Assembly: GCA_041395105.1 (NCBI GenBank)
Contig: JAWLBB010000005.1
Coordinates: 215,092-279,091, forward strand
Length of the DNA stretch: 64,000 nucleotides
Direction: 5' to 3'
DNA from: Opitutaceae bacterium
GTDB lineage: Bacteria; Verrucomicrobiota; Verrucomicrobiia; Opitutales; Opitutaceae
Shown: positions 36,282 through 45,872 of the stretch, piece after piece
Numbering within the stretch: the first letter of the stretch is position 1
Layout: each line of letters begins with the position of its first letter
Translations under genes and position numbers: made by a program
Notes under the pieces: model-generated
Seen by the model: only the letters and a program-made list of their open reading frames with translations
What the model was told of the DNA's origin: nothing
The model's database searches: none

Positions 36282-36469
36282 CGGTAAAGCCCGGCAAGGC
36301 GTGAAAGAAGCCGGCTAAAGTGGGATCCTCAACTGCACATTGTTCGATCTACGATGAATCCCGATCCGATCCATCAAGCTGGACCTTGGTCCGGCCCTAC
36401 GAACTGTCGTTCCCAGATCTCTGAAACCTGACCTCTGACCTCTTCTCCCACGCCCTTCCCTCCTCCTCC

Positions 36470-37723
36470 ATGCCCCGCCGTTACCTCGTCGTCGTCGCCA
36501 CCTTTCTGCTGTCTTTCCTGCTCTACGTCGACCGGGTCTGCATCTCGACCGCCAAGGAGCCGATCGTCGAAGATCTCGGACTGTCGGATGCGCAGTTCGG
36601 CTGGATCCTTTCCGCCTTCGCTTTCGGTTACGCCCTCATGCAGACTCCGGCGGGAGCGATGGCGGACAAATTCGGAGCCCGGCGCATCCTCGCCTCGGTG
36701 GTGACCCTCTGGTCTTTTTTCACCGGCCTGACCGCGCTGGCCTGGGGTTTTGTCTCGATGATGGTCGTTCGCTTCTGCTTTGGCGCGGGGGAGGCCGGCG
36801 CTTTTCCCGGGATGGCGCGGACGGTCTATTCCTGGATCCCGGTCAGTGAGCGGGGGCTGGTCAAGGGGATCAACTTCTCGGCCTCCCGGCTCGGAGCGGC
36901 CCTGACCATGCCGGTCCTTCCGTGGTTGATTCACGCCATCGGCTGGAAGGAATCCTTCCTTCTGCTCATGGTCATCGGCTTTGCCTGGGCCACCATCTGG
37001 TGGCTCTGGTTCCGCGATGAACCGGCCGAGCACAAGGGCATCGATGCAAAGGAGCTCGAGTACATCATTGCCAACCGACAGGAGGCGGGCGCCAGGAAGA
37101 TCGCGCCCACTCCTCTCAAGGCCGTCGAGCTCTTCACCTCCGGAAATCTCTGGCTGATGATGGGGCAGTACTTTGCCAGCAACTTCACCTTCTTCTTTAC
37201 CCTTTCCTGGCTTTATCCCTACATCAAGCGGACCTACGGCCTCGATTACACCGAGGCCGGCTTCTACACCATGATACCCCTGCTCGCCGGTGCCCTCGGC
37301 AACCTGACCTCGGGCAGCCTGGTCGACCGGCTCTTCCGTCACGGACACCGCGCCTTTTCCCGGCGACTGCCGGCCATCCTCGGTTTCGGATTCGCCACGG
37401 TCGGCCTTCTGATGAGTGTCGACCAGGCCAGCGTCATCGGCGCCGTCATCTGGCTCTCGATCGGGGTCTTCGGGGCCGACATGACCCTGAGCCCGTCCTG
37501 GTCGTTCTGCATCGACATCGGCGGACGGCATGCCGGCGCGGTTTCCGGGACCATGAACATGGCGGGCAACCTCGGCTCGGCCGTGGTCGGCATCCTCTTC
37601 CCTTACCTGATCGCCTGGACCGGCGGTCCGACCACCTTTTTTTACGTGGCCGCCGCACTCAACGCCGCCGCCATCGTCTGCTGGCTCCTGGCCCGACCGG
37701 AAAACCGTCTCCCTTCCGCGTGA
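36470..37723 (+). CDS. MFS transporter (ACS-family sugar-acid-type)
   Basis: 417 residues with twelve predicted membrane helices. Family features are LLYVDRVCIS in helix 1, GWILSAFAFGYALMQTPAGAMADKFGARR (helix 2 and loop 2-3, here only the key D-x-F-G-A-R-R matters), and GAGEAGAFPGM in helix 4, all characteristic of the anion:cation symporter subfamily (hexuronate, galactonate, glucarate carriers). It probably brings monomeric sugar acids or sugars into the cytoplasm with protons. It sits between glycoside hydrolase genes on the same strand. Confidence 0.88.
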   Translation: MPRRYLVVVATFLLSFLLYVDRVCISTAKEPIVEDLGLSDAQFGWILSAFAFGYALMQTPAGAMADKFGARRILASVVTLWSFFTGLTALAWGFVSMMVVRFCFGAGEAGAFPGMARTVYSWIPVSERGLVKGINFSASRLGAALTMPVLPWLIHAIGWKESFLLLMVIGFAWATIWWLWFRDEPAEHKGIDAKELEYIIANRQEAGARKIAPTPLKAVELFTSGNLWLMMGQYFASNFTFFFTLSWLYPYIKRTYGLDYTEAGFYTMIPLLAGALGNLTSGSLVDRLFRHGHRAFSRRLPAILGFGFATVGLLMSVDQASVIGAVIWLSIGVFGADMTLSPSWSFCIDIGGRHAGAVSGTMNMAGNLGSAVVGILFPYLIAWTGGPTTFFYVAAALNAAAIVCWLLARPENRLPSA

Positions 37724-37759
37724 ATCGTCGACAAACTCATCTCTTGGTCAGGGTGTAGC

Positions 37760-37822
37760 CACTTCGCTGTGTCGAAGTGTCCTTGTCTCCTGCAGGAACG
37801 CCGGCACAGCGGCGCTGCTACA
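37760..37822. repeat. Intergenic hairpins between the MFS and DUF5060 genes
   Basis: CACTTCG (37760-37766) and CGAAGTG (37773-37779) form a perfect 7-bp stem. A second short hairpin CGCCG/CGGCG follows near 37799-37814 and ends in GCGCTGCTACA, similar to the element near 7785-7810. There is no U-tract. These look like dispersed repeats. Confidence 0.5.
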
Positions 37823-37863
37823 TCGATTCAAGCTTCCAGCCGCCCCGTAACTCTTCCACCTTT

Positions 37864-40800
37864 ATGAGATCCATCTATTCATCGTACCGCCAAACCGCCC
37901 TGACCGCGTTCTGGGCGGCCGCGCTCCTCACCGCCGGATGCACGACCTCGATCACGGATACTCCGGCAGAATCAGCCTCCGCAACGGCCCCGGCATCCCG
38001 GGAAGCGATCCCAGCCGGCACCCTGCCGATCATCGACTCCAACGTCATTTTCGAGGAGGTCGATGGTCTCGTCGCGGTGGAAGCCGAACACTTCAACGAC
38101 CAGACCCTGACGTCCGTTCGGGCCTGGCACCTGGTTTCACCGAAGAGTTCCGCTCTGCCGGAGCCGGATGCCGATCCCGCCCACCTGGCTGGAGCCAGTG
38201 GAGGCGCCTACCTCGAGGCTCTCCCGGACACCCGGAAGGACCACAGTGAAACCCTCATCACCGGGGAGAACTTTTCCAACGACCCCGGGAAGATGGCAAT
38301 TCTCAGCTACCGGGTTCATTTCAATACGCCCGGCAAATACTACGTCTGGGTTCGGTCCTTTTCCACCGGATCGGAAGACAACGGCATTCACGTCGGTCTG
38401 GACGGCACCTGGCCCGAGAGTGGTCGACGATGGCAAACCGTGGCCAAGAACCAGTGGAATTGGGACTGCCGGCAGCGCACGACCGAGGTGCACGTGGGTG
38501 TGCCCCTCCAACTCTTCCTCGAAATCCCCAGCACCGGTGAGCACACCATCCAGTTCTCCATGCGCGAAGATGGGTTCGAGTTCGACAAGTGGATCATGAC
38601 CCTGGATCGGGATTTCCAACGACCGGACGACACCGGACCTGAAACGCGGGTTCTCGCGGGAACCCTTCCGCCACCCTTCCCTCCCACCTGGCCTGACCAC
38701 TGGGGACAACCGCCGCCAATTCAAACCATGGACTACGTCCCGCTCCCCGGCGGTTACGGATTCGGGAGCTCCACCCTGGCCCATTGGATACAGGGTCATC
38801 TCGATGCGGATCAGGATCGCGGCAATGGCGTCCTCTCACTCTCAGCGGCCGATTTCCCGGTTGAGGGAACCGGCTTCTACCTGGACCGGGACCGCTGGCT
38901 GGCCATCAACCCGGACAAGAACCGGGAAGCCTCCACCCGGACGATGGCGCCGGTCGCCAACGCCGTCTATGACATCACGCTGCACGCAGTCGGCGAGAAC
39001 GACGGGGCTTCAGCCTACGAGGTGCTTCTGGGCGGACGTCTGGTCGGCACCTTCACACCACCCCTCGGTACCGGCATATTTGAAGAGGGTGAGGCGTTCA
39101 ACCAGACCTGGCGCAACGTCGAAGCCAACGAGGGCGAGACGATCGAGATCCGCGCCCGGGTGGGTTCGAACGACGGCAAAGAATTCAGCAGGGCCCGCTG
39201 GTCGAAGATCACCTTCAAACCCGCCAGTCATGATCCGGGTGACGCCCCTCTGGCCATGGTCGGAGCAGCCGGAGCCGGCGCCATTGTTCCGGTCGCCCCG
39301 CGTCAACCCGATGGTCTCGGAGAGATCTCACTGACCGGGGAGTCGCGCCGATGGCACAAGATCACCCTGACCCTCGATGGTCCCTTTGCCCGGGAGATGG
39401 ACTCCGCGCCGAATCCCTTCACCGACTACGCCATGGAGGTGACCTTTGCCCACGAGTCGGGTGACCCCACCTACCGGATACCCGGCTATTTTGCGGCCGA
39501 TGGGAACGCGGCGGAAACCTCGGCCGATTCAGGCACGAAATGGAGGGCCCATCTTTCACCGGACAAACCCGGCCGGTGGACCTACCGGGTCTCCTTCCGC
39601 AAGGGTGACCGGGTTGCCCTCGGCGGGGTCGACGGCGGAGCACTCGCGCCTTACGACGGACTGGAAGGCAGCTTTGAAGTCGGGGAGACGGACAAGACCG
39701 GCCGTGACTTCCGAGGCCGGGGTCGCCTCCGCTATGTCGGTCGGCACCATCTCCGTTTCGCCGGAAGCGGCGAATGGTTCCTCAAGGCCGGGGCCGATGC
39801 CCCCGAGACCCTCCTGGCCTATGCCGACTTCGACAACACCATGGCTCTCCGGGCGGACGTCCCGCTCAAGACCTGGTCCCCTCACCTGCGGGACTGGAAC
39901 GAGGGAGACCCGACCTGGCAGAACGGGCGGGGCAAGGGTCTGATCGGTGCCCTCAATTACCTTTCCGCAAAAGGCGCCAATGCCTTTTCCTTCCTGACCT
40001 ACAATGCCGGCGGCGACGGAGACAACGTCTGGCCCTTTGTCGAACGTGACGACAAGCTGCACTACGACTGTTCCAAGCTCGATCAGTGGGGCATTGTCTT
40101 TGACCATGGCACCCAACGCGGCCTCTACCTTCACTTCAAGCTGCAGGAAACCGAGATCGACGACAACCGTGCCGGTGCCCGCAAAAACCCGAAAGTCATT
40201 CCCGAATCCCTCGACGGCGGTCTTCTCGGCCCGGAACGCAGGCTCTACCTCCGCGAGATCATCGCCCGGTTCGGTCATGCCCTCGCCCTGAATTGGAACC
40301 TGGGCGAGGAGAACACCCAAACCACGGATGAGCTCAAGGACATGTCGCAGTACATCCACGACCTGGACCCCTACCATCATCACATTGTGGTCCATACCTT
40401 CCCCGAACAACAGGACGAGGTTTACCGACCCCTGCTCGGTGAACAGTCCTTCCTGACCGGGGCCTCATTGCAGAACAGCGCGATCGGCGACAGCCATCAC
40501 CAGGTGGTCAAGTGGAACCGGGAGTCGGCCGCCGCGGGGAAACCCTGGGTGGTGGCCTTCGATGAAGCGGGCAACGCCGGGCAGGGCATGCCGCCCGACC
40601 CGGATTACCCCGGCATGCCGGAAGATTACAGCGGCCCGACCATCGACCAGACCCGCCAATGGGTGCTCTGGGGCACCTTCATGGCCGGGGGAGGCGGAGT
40701 GGAGTATTATTTTGGATACAAACTTCCGCAGAATGATCTTGTCTGTGAGGACTGGCGCAGCCGCGACCGATCCTGGGACTACTGTCGGATCGCCCTGGAT

Positions 40801-41124
40801 TTCTTCCGGGACCAGCGGATTCCGGTCAGCGAGATGACCAACCGCGATGAACTCGTCGGCAATCCCGATCATGACAACCGCGCCTACTGTTTCGCCAAAG
40901 AGGACGCCCTCTACCTCGTCTACCTGCCGAACGGCGGTTCGGTCGAACTCGACCTGTCCGATGCCGGCGGCTCGTTCACCATCGCCTGGTTCAATCCACG
41001 GACCGGCGGTGACCTGATTGAGGGGTCGGTTTCCACGGTGGAAGGCGGCTCGCCCGTGACCCTCGGTCCCCCGCCGATGGATCCGGGGCAGGATTGGCTC
41101 GCCGTTGTGCGGAGACAACCCTGA
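37864..41124 (+). CDS. DUF5060-type lipoprotein, putative glycoside hydrolase
   Basis: 1086 residues from ATG 37864. A lipoprotein signal ends in LLTAGC, so it is anchored in a membrane by its N-terminal Cys. The N-terminal 500 residues contain carbohydrate-binding-like beta-sandwiches (e.g. GKYYVWVRSFSTGSEDNGIHVGLDG). A DUF5060-like segment follows near 500-620 (DYAMEVTFAHESGDPTYRIPGYF). Next comes a TIM-barrel-like region (NAFSFLTYNAGGDGDNVWPF, WNLGEENTQ, DPYHHHIVVHT, VVAFDEAGNAG). The C-terminal domain (YLPNGGSVELDLS, IAWFNPRTGG) resembles the putative collagen-binding domain that ends many GH140-like proteins. The Glu in WNLGEEN and in FDEAGN are candidate catalytic residues. Substrate unknown. 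Confidence 0.75.
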   Translation: MRSIYSSYRQTALTAFWAAALLTAGCTTSITDTPAESASATAPASREAIPAGTLPIIDSNVIFEEVDGLVAVEAEHFNDQTLTSVRAWHLVSPKSSALPEPDADPAHLAGASGGAYLEALPDTRKDHSETLITGENFSNDPGKMAILSYRVHFNTPGKYYVWVRSFSTGSEDNGIHVGLDGTWPESGRRWQTVAKNQWNWDCRQRTTEVHVGVPLQLFLEIPSTGEHTIQFSMREDGFEFDKWIMTLDRDFQRPDDTGPETRVLAGTLPPPFPPTWPDHWGQPPPIQTMDYVPLPGGYGFGSSTLAHWIQGHLDADQDRGNGVLSLSAADFPVEGTGFYLDRDRWLAINPDKNREASTRTMAPVANAVYDITLHAVGENDGASAYEVLLGGRLVGTFTPPLGTGIFEEGEAFNQTWRNVEANEGETIEIRARVGSNDGKEFSRARWSKITFKPASHDPGDAPLAMVGAAGAGAIVPVAPRQPDGLGEISLTGESRRWHKITLTLDGPFAREMDSAPNPFTDYAMEVTFAHESGDPTYRIPGYFAADGNAAETSADSGTKWRAHLSPDKPGRWTYRVSFRKGDRVALGGVDGGALAPYDGLEGSFEVGETDKTGRDFRGRGRLRYVGRHHLRFAGSGEWFLKAGADAPETLLAYADFDNTMALRADVPLKTWSPHLRDWNEGDPTWQNGRGKGLIGALNYLSAKGANAFSFLTYNAGGDGDNVWPFVERDDKLHYDCSKLDQWGIVFDHGTQRGLYLHFKLQETEIDDNRAGARKNPKVIPESLDGGLLGPERRLYLREIIARFGHALALNWNLGEENTQTTDELKDMSQYIHDLDPYHHHIVVHTFPEQQDEVYRPLLGEQSFLTGASLQNSAIGDSHHQVVKWNRESAAAGKPWVVAFDEAGNAGQGMPPDPDYPGMPEDYSGPTIDQTRQWVLWGTFMAGGGGVEYYFGYKLPQNDLVCEDWRSRDRSWDYCRIALDFFRDQRIPVSEMTNRDELVGNPDHDNRAYCFAKEDALYLVYLPNGGSVELDLSDAGGSFTIAWFNPRTGGDLIEGSVSTVEGGSPVTLGPPPMDPGQDWLAVVRRQP

Positions 41125-41364
41125 TCGCCGGAGTCCCAAACATCCAGATGCAGGGGCGGGATTCTTCGCCCGGGTTGGTCTGCCGATGCCCTCGGCCGCA
41201 AGGTGGCGAATTCCAAGGGTGACGCCGCCTACCGGAGACTCCAGGGGAAGTGCTGACTTTCGACCAGGCGGCTGAGTCTGGAAAATCATCCCAAGGTGGC
41301 CCCTGTTGGGCTGCGGGTGGGAGAATGGCATGGCGGTTTCGCAGCGGATCGCCATCATGGGACT

Positions 41365-42519
41365 ATGCTACTCGGACCGGCCGGACCCTTGATCATCCGA
41401 ATTCTGCCATTCCTCGTTTTCGCGACCCTCGTTCCGAGCGCGGTCGCCGACACCTCGGCGGTCTTCCGTTACCAGAATCCCATCTCGGAGGGCCTGGATC
41501 CGAAGGGGGTCCGCGATTGCCAGGTCTTCCGTGATGGCGAGAGGTGGTATCTGACCGCCACCGCCTGGCCGCACTGGCCCCGCCAGGAAGCCTGGGGTAT
41601 TCTCAATCCCGGAGTGGTTCTCTATTCGTCCGACGATCTGCTCAGCTGGAAGTTCGAAAAGGTGATCCTTCCCCACGGAGGTCCGGACAAATGGTATCAC
41701 CGCCGCTTCTGGGCCCCGGAGATCCACCGGCTCAAGGGACGTTACTACGCCCTCTTCAATGCCAGCAATCCCGACAATGGATTCCCCGGGCAGCACACCG
41801 GGTTCGCCGTGGCCGACCGTCTGATGGGACCCTATACCGTGGTGACCGGGGACGCCCCCCTCGGAAACGGCAATGACCTGACCTTCTTCGAGGACGACGA
41901 CGGCTCGGTCTGGGCCTTCTGGAACCGGGGACGCGAATTCGGGATCGGCTTCGCCCAGGTCGACCTGGAGACCGGCACCTTCCTGACCGAGCCTCAGAGT
42001 GCGATCACCCCCGCTCCGATCGAGTATGAGCTGGACGCCGACGGAAACCCGCTGATGGAGCCCGGCTACGATGGACGCCCCCGGCCGGTCATCCGACGCT
42101 GCTTCGCCTGGGACAGCATCGGAATCGAAGGCGCCTACGTGATCAGGCGCGGAGGCACCTACATCCTTTTCTATTCGTCATGGACTCGCGGATACGAAAT
42201 CGGCACCGCGACTGCCCCGGCCATCACCGGACCATGGACGAAGAGCCCCGGGAACCCCTTCTACGGGGAGCAGAACGAACAGGCCTGTCTGAAGAACGGC
42301 CTTCCCTATACCGGCCGGCCGGACAGTCCGTTCAACCAGGTCGGCCACAACGAGATCTTCACCGGACCCGACGGCAACCTCTGGCTCTCCTGCCACGGCA
42401 TCCTCAAGACCAGGCCCGAGCAGCCCATGCTGGTCATCGATCCGCTCGAATTCGACGGGGACGGACAATTGGTCCGCAAGGCACCCACCCACACCCCCCA
42501 GGTCGTTGCATTGCCATGA
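41365..42519 (+). CDS. Exported GH43-family glycoside hydrolase
   Basis: 384 residues from ATG 41365, chosen because it opens a clean signal peptide (LIIRILPFLVFATLVPSAVA). The five-bladed propeller motifs are visible: GVRDCQVFRDGERWYLTAT with the likely base Asp, RFWAPEIHRLKGRYYALFNAS, GIEGAYVIRRGGTYILFYSS with the acid Glu, and GHNEIFTGPDGNLWLSCH. GH43 enzymes act on arabino- and xylo-configured glycans. Its stop overlaps an in-frame ATG of the next gene (ATGA at 42516-42519), suggesting co-translation. Confidence 0.85.
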   Translation: MLLGPAGPLIIRILPFLVFATLVPSAVADTSAVFRYQNPISEGLDPKGVRDCQVFRDGERWYLTATAWPHWPRQEAWGILNPGVVLYSSDDLLSWKFEKVILPHGGPDKWYHRRFWAPEIHRLKGRYYALFNASNPDNGFPGQHTGFAVADRLMGPYTVVTGDAPLGNGNDLTFFEDDDGSVWAFWNRGREFGIGFAQVDLETGTFLTEPQSAITPAPIEYELDADGNPLMEPGYDGRPRPVIRRCFAWDSIGIEGAYVIRRGGTYILFYSSWTRGYEIGTATAPAITGPWTKSPGNPFYGEQNEQACLKNGLPYTGRPDSPFNQVGHNEIFTGPDGNLWLSCHGILKTRPEQPMLVIDPLEFDGDGQLVRKAPTHTPQVVALP

Positions 42520-42626
42520 AAAGCACCCTACCTGCCCTCGCTGCCGTCGTCGTTCCCGGGCCGTCCGTCTCAACGGCCGCGCCGGCCAACCCCCAACCCT
42601 GTATGCCGGACCGGGTCACCCGCGCC

Positions 42627-45251
42627 ATGAATCGAATCCTCTTAGTAATCATCCTCCCGGGTCTCATCACCCTCAGCGCCACCTCTGCTCCCATGAATCT
42701 GAATACCGTCCCGCCGGAATCGCCGATCGCCTTTGGACTGAATGAGATCCGTCTTGCCCTGGCGGAGGATTCGATCGACCAAACCCCGGCGGCCACGGTC
42801 GCCGCCGCCGGCCAACCCGGGATCATCGTGGAGACCCTCGCGGCATTTCAGGCCGAAGGCATCACCAAGACCGATGATCTGCCCGCCGAGGCTTCCGCGA
42901 CCGAGGGATTTGCCATTCTGACGGAACAGGGTCCCGCCCGGAATCAGGTTTGGGTCATCGGTGGCGACGAAGGCGGGGCCATGTACGGGGCCCTTGAACT
43001 GGCTGAGCAGATTCGCCAGAGAGGCCTCGATGGACTCATCCCGATCGCCAGGGCACCCGCCATGGGCGACCGTGGTGTCAAATTCAACATCCCGCTCGAT
43101 GTCCGCACCCCCAGCTACTCCGATGCCTGCGATGCCGCCCAGCAGAATATCGCCGAAATGTGGAACCCGGATTTCTGGAAAGCCTTCATCGATGGACTGG
43201 CCCGGGCTCGCTACAACCTGGTCTCTCTCTGGAACCTGCACCCCTTCCCCAGCATGGTTCGAGTGCCCGAATACCCGGAGGTCGCGCTCGACGACGTTCA
43301 GCGATCCACCGTCAGATGGGAGGAAAACTACAGCCTGAGCGGAGGCGATTTTGACCATCCGGAAATCCTCGAGAACGCGGAGACGCTGCTGACGATGACG
43401 ATCGACCAGAAGATCGCCTTCTGGCGCGAGGTGATGGCCTACGGACGCAGCCGGAATGTCCACTTCTACATCGTGACCTGGAACATCTTCGTCAACGGAA
43501 CGAACGGCAGATACGGGATCGATACGAACATCAACAATCCGGTCACCCGGGATTACTTCCGCCGCACCATCCGGGAGATGCTGCTGACCTATCCCGATCT
43601 GACCGGCATCGGCCTCACAACCGGGGAGAACATGCCGGGAGCCACTTTCCAGGAGAAGGAGGATTGGGCCTTCGAGGCCTATGGTCAGGGCGTCCTCGAT
43701 GCGGTCGAGGCCAGTCCGGGGCGCCGGGTCACCTTCATCCACCGGCAGCACCAGACCGGCGCCCGGGACATCGCGAACCGTTTCGCGCCGCTGGTCGATC
43801 ATCCCGACATCACGTTTCTCTTCAGCTTCAAATACGCCCAGGCCCACGTCATGAGCTCGACCGTCCAGCCCTTCAAGGACCAGTTCATCGAGGACATCCC
43901 GCCCCTCAAGACCCTCTGGACCCTGCGCAATGATGACGATTTCCATTTCCGCTGGGGCGGCGCCGGCTTCACCCGCGAATTCCTGCAGAACCTGCCTCGC
44001 AAAGTCACGGCCGGAATATATTACGGGTCGGATCAATACATCTGGGGTCGCGAGTTCCTCTCCCTCGAACCGGAAGCGCCCCGTGAGCTCGAGATTGAAA
44101 AACACTGGTACCATTGGAATCTCTGGGGCCGCCTGAGTTACGACCCGACCCTCGGAGATGAAACCTTCGTCAACCTCATCGCCGAGCGCTTTCCCCGGGT
44201 CGACGCCGGTGTGCTCTTTGCGACCTGGCAGAACGCCTCCATGACCTACCCGCTGGTCACCGGATTCCACTGGGGCGCCCTCGATTTTCAATGGTACATT
44301 GAGGGCTGTCAGAGTCAGCCCGGCCCGGCCCGGACGCCGACCGGATTCCACGATGTCAACCGATTCATCAGTCTCCCGCCCCACCCCGGGACCGACAATG
44401 TTTCCATCCCGGACTACGTGAGTGCCCGGGTGGCCGGTTTGCGACCGCCCGGGACCACCCCGCCCGAGGTGGTGGCCGAACTGCATGAGCGTTCCGAAGC
44501 CGCCCTGGCCGGGGCAGCCACCATCGACGCGCACGGCAACCGCGACCTGCGGCGAACCCTCGAGGACATCCGGTGCATGGCGTATCTGGGGAAATACTAC
44601 GCTCACAAAATCGCCGGCGCGACCGAGCTGGCCCTCCTGCGGGAAACCCTCCTGCCCGTGCACCGCGACAAGGTGGCGACCGAGCTCAACCGGGCCGCCC
44701 ATTACTGGCGGCTCTACACCTCAAACGCGGCGGCCCTCTACCGCAATCCGCTCTGGACGAACCGGGTCGGCTACGTCGACTGGCGAAAGAACTACCTGAG
44801 CGTCCTCTACGACCTGACCATCGCCGGAGCAGAGGTGGCGGTTCCTTCGATCGAGCCCACTCCCGGGGGCATCCTTCTCGAGGCCGAAGATGCGGTTTCC
44901 AATGCCGGCACCGGCAGTGACAATCCCGGATTCACCGGTGCGGGTTACCTCGATTTCGCCGGCGCAGAGGGAACCCGCCAAGTGACCTGGAGCTGGGAGG
45001 CGCCCCACAGCGGCACCTACATTCTTGAGTTGCGCTACGCCCAGAGATGGGGCGGAAGTCATATGCCGGCCGGCCTGACCGTCAACGGAGAACCAGTCGA
45101 TGATCTCATCATGTGGCTGACCGGCGGGCCCGAAACCTGGGTCTGGGACCGGGCCACCGTTCAGTTGCGCGAAGGACTCAACACCATCACCCTGACGCCG
45201 CCCGGCGCACCCCTCATCGACCACCTCAATATCGTCGACACCGGATACTGA
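42627..45251 (+). CDS. Exported GH67/alpha-glucuronidase-like protein with C-terminal carbohydrate-binding domain
   Basis: 874 residues from ATG 42627 (MNRILLVIILPGLITLSATSAP), a textbook signal peptide. An ATG at 42516, overlapping the GH43 stop, would add 37 residues with a second leader-like stretch. The N-terminal domain (NQVWVIGGDEGGAMYGALELAEQIRQ) resembles the non-catalytic beta/alpha domain of GH67 and GH20 enzymes. A TIM barrel follows (GDRGVKFNIPLDVRTP, WNPDFWKAFIDGLARARYN, GIGLTTGEN). The last 130 residues (GILLEAEDA, GYLDFAG, TYILELRYAQ, LNTITLTPPG) are a CBM6/CBM35-like module. Exact family and substrate are not certain; action on uronic-acid-bearing hemicellulose is a guess from context. 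Confidence 0.7.
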   Translation: MNRILLVIILPGLITLSATSAPMNLNTVPPESPIAFGLNEIRLALAEDSIDQTPAATVAAAGQPGIIVETLAAFQAEGITKTDDLPAEASATEGFAILTEQGPARNQVWVIGGDEGGAMYGALELAEQIRQRGLDGLIPIARAPAMGDRGVKFNIPLDVRTPSYSDACDAAQQNIAEMWNPDFWKAFIDGLARARYNLVSLWNLHPFPSMVRVPEYPEVALDDVQRSTVRWEENYSLSGGDFDHPEILENAETLLTMTIDQKIAFWREVMAYGRSRNVHFYIVTWNIFVNGTNGRYGIDTNINNPVTRDYFRRTIREMLLTYPDLTGIGLTTGENMPGATFQEKEDWAFEAYGQGVLDAVEASPGRRVTFIHRQHQTGARDIANRFAPLVDHPDITFLFSFKYAQAHVMSSTVQPFKDQFIEDIPPLKTLWTLRNDDDFHFRWGGAGFTREFLQNLPRKVTAGIYYGSDQYIWGREFLSLEPEAPRELEIEKHWYHWNLWGRLSYDPTLGDETFVNLIAERFPRVDAGVLFATWQNASMTYPLVTGFHWGALDFQWYIEGCQSQPGPARTPTGFHDVNRFISLPPHPGTDNVSIPDYVSARVAGLRPPGTTPPEVVAELHERSEAALAGAATIDAHGNRDLRRTLEDIRCMAYLGKYYAHKIAGATELALLRETLLPVHRDKVATELNRAAHYWRLYTSNAAALYRNPLWTNRVGYVDWRKNYLSVLYDLTIAGAEVAVPSIEPTPGGILLEAEDAVSNAGTGSDNPGFTGAGYLDFAGAEGTRQVTWSWEAPHSGTYILELRYAQRWGGSHMPAGLTVNGEPVDDLIMWLTGGPETWVWDRATVQLREGLNTITLTPPGAPLIDHLNIVDTGY

Positions 45252-45370
45252 AGAGAATGGGGGTGGACGCGTCGAAGTGGTGAAGGTGGGGACTAGAAGG
45301 ACGGCCCGGCGGTCCGTCCCTACCCACTGGACACCCGGGCAGGGCGCGACCCCGGGGGAGCTACATTTTA

Positions 45371-45435
45371 CTACGTAGCATACTACGGTTTGTTTTCGCC
45401 TGAAAAACCAACCGTAGTCTGCTACGTATTGTTTG
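45371..45435. repeat. CTACGGTTTGTTT palindromic repeat element, copy 2
   Basis: CTACGGTTTGTTTTC (45383-45397) faces GAAAAACCAACCGTAG (45402-45417), a near-palindrome, flanked by outer CTACGTAGCA and GCTACGTATTGTTT parts. It shares ACTACGGTTTGTTT with 7570-7583. Its right edge enters the 3' end of trxC: the trxC stop codon (complement of 45422-45424) is the TAG of CGTAG. A GGACGG/CCGTCC hairpin lies just upstream near 45299-45319. Confidence 0.7.
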
Positions 45436-45871
45436 CCGTGGTCACCCAGCGGATGATCTCGGCGGCCGGGACGGCCCCGGAGTGGCGGGCCAGCTCCCGT
45501 CCCTGGCGGAAGAGGACCATGGTGGGGATGCTGCGGATGGCGAGACGGGCGCCGATCATCCGGTGATCCTCGGTGTTCAGCCGGGCGGTCCGGATGCGGG
45601 GTTCGAGTGAGGCCGTGGCCCGCTCGAACTCGGGCGCCATCGTCCGGCAGGGCCCGCACCACGGCGCCCAGAAATCGACCACCACCGGAAGATCGCCGCC
45701 GGTGACCCGGTCGAAGGTCTCCGCATTCAGTTCGATCGGTTTTCCGGAAAACACCGGCCGGCCACACCGCCCGCATTTCGGTCCCTCGGAAAGACGGGTT
45801 TCCGGGATTCGATTGCCCGTGCCGCAATGGGCACAGGAAGTGACGACTGCCGTCGATGTCGGGTGAGGCAT
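45422..45871 (-). CDS. trxC: Thioredoxin 2 (zinc-containing)
   Basis: 149 residues. The N-terminal zinc knuckles C13-x2-C16 and C33-x2-C36 and the redox site W71-C-G-P-C75 (FWAPWCGPC) define the TrxC type. Also conserved are the cis-Pro region (IRSIPTMVLFRQG) and the C-terminal amphipathic helix. It reduces protein disulfides in the cytoplasm. Its ATG is one base after the clpB stop, so the two are transcribed together and thiol repair is coupled to disaggregation. The last residues (ANNT) and stop codon are encoded by a dispersed repeat element. Confidence 0.93.
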   Translation of the reverse strand: MPHPTSTAVVTSCAHCGTGNRIPETRLSEGPKCGRCGRPVFSGKPIELNAETFDRVTGGDLPVVVDFWAPWCGPCRTMAPEFERATASLEPRIRTARLNTEDHRMIGARLAIRSIPTMVLFRQGRELARHSGAVPAAEIIRWVTTANNT

Positions 45872-45872
45872 C

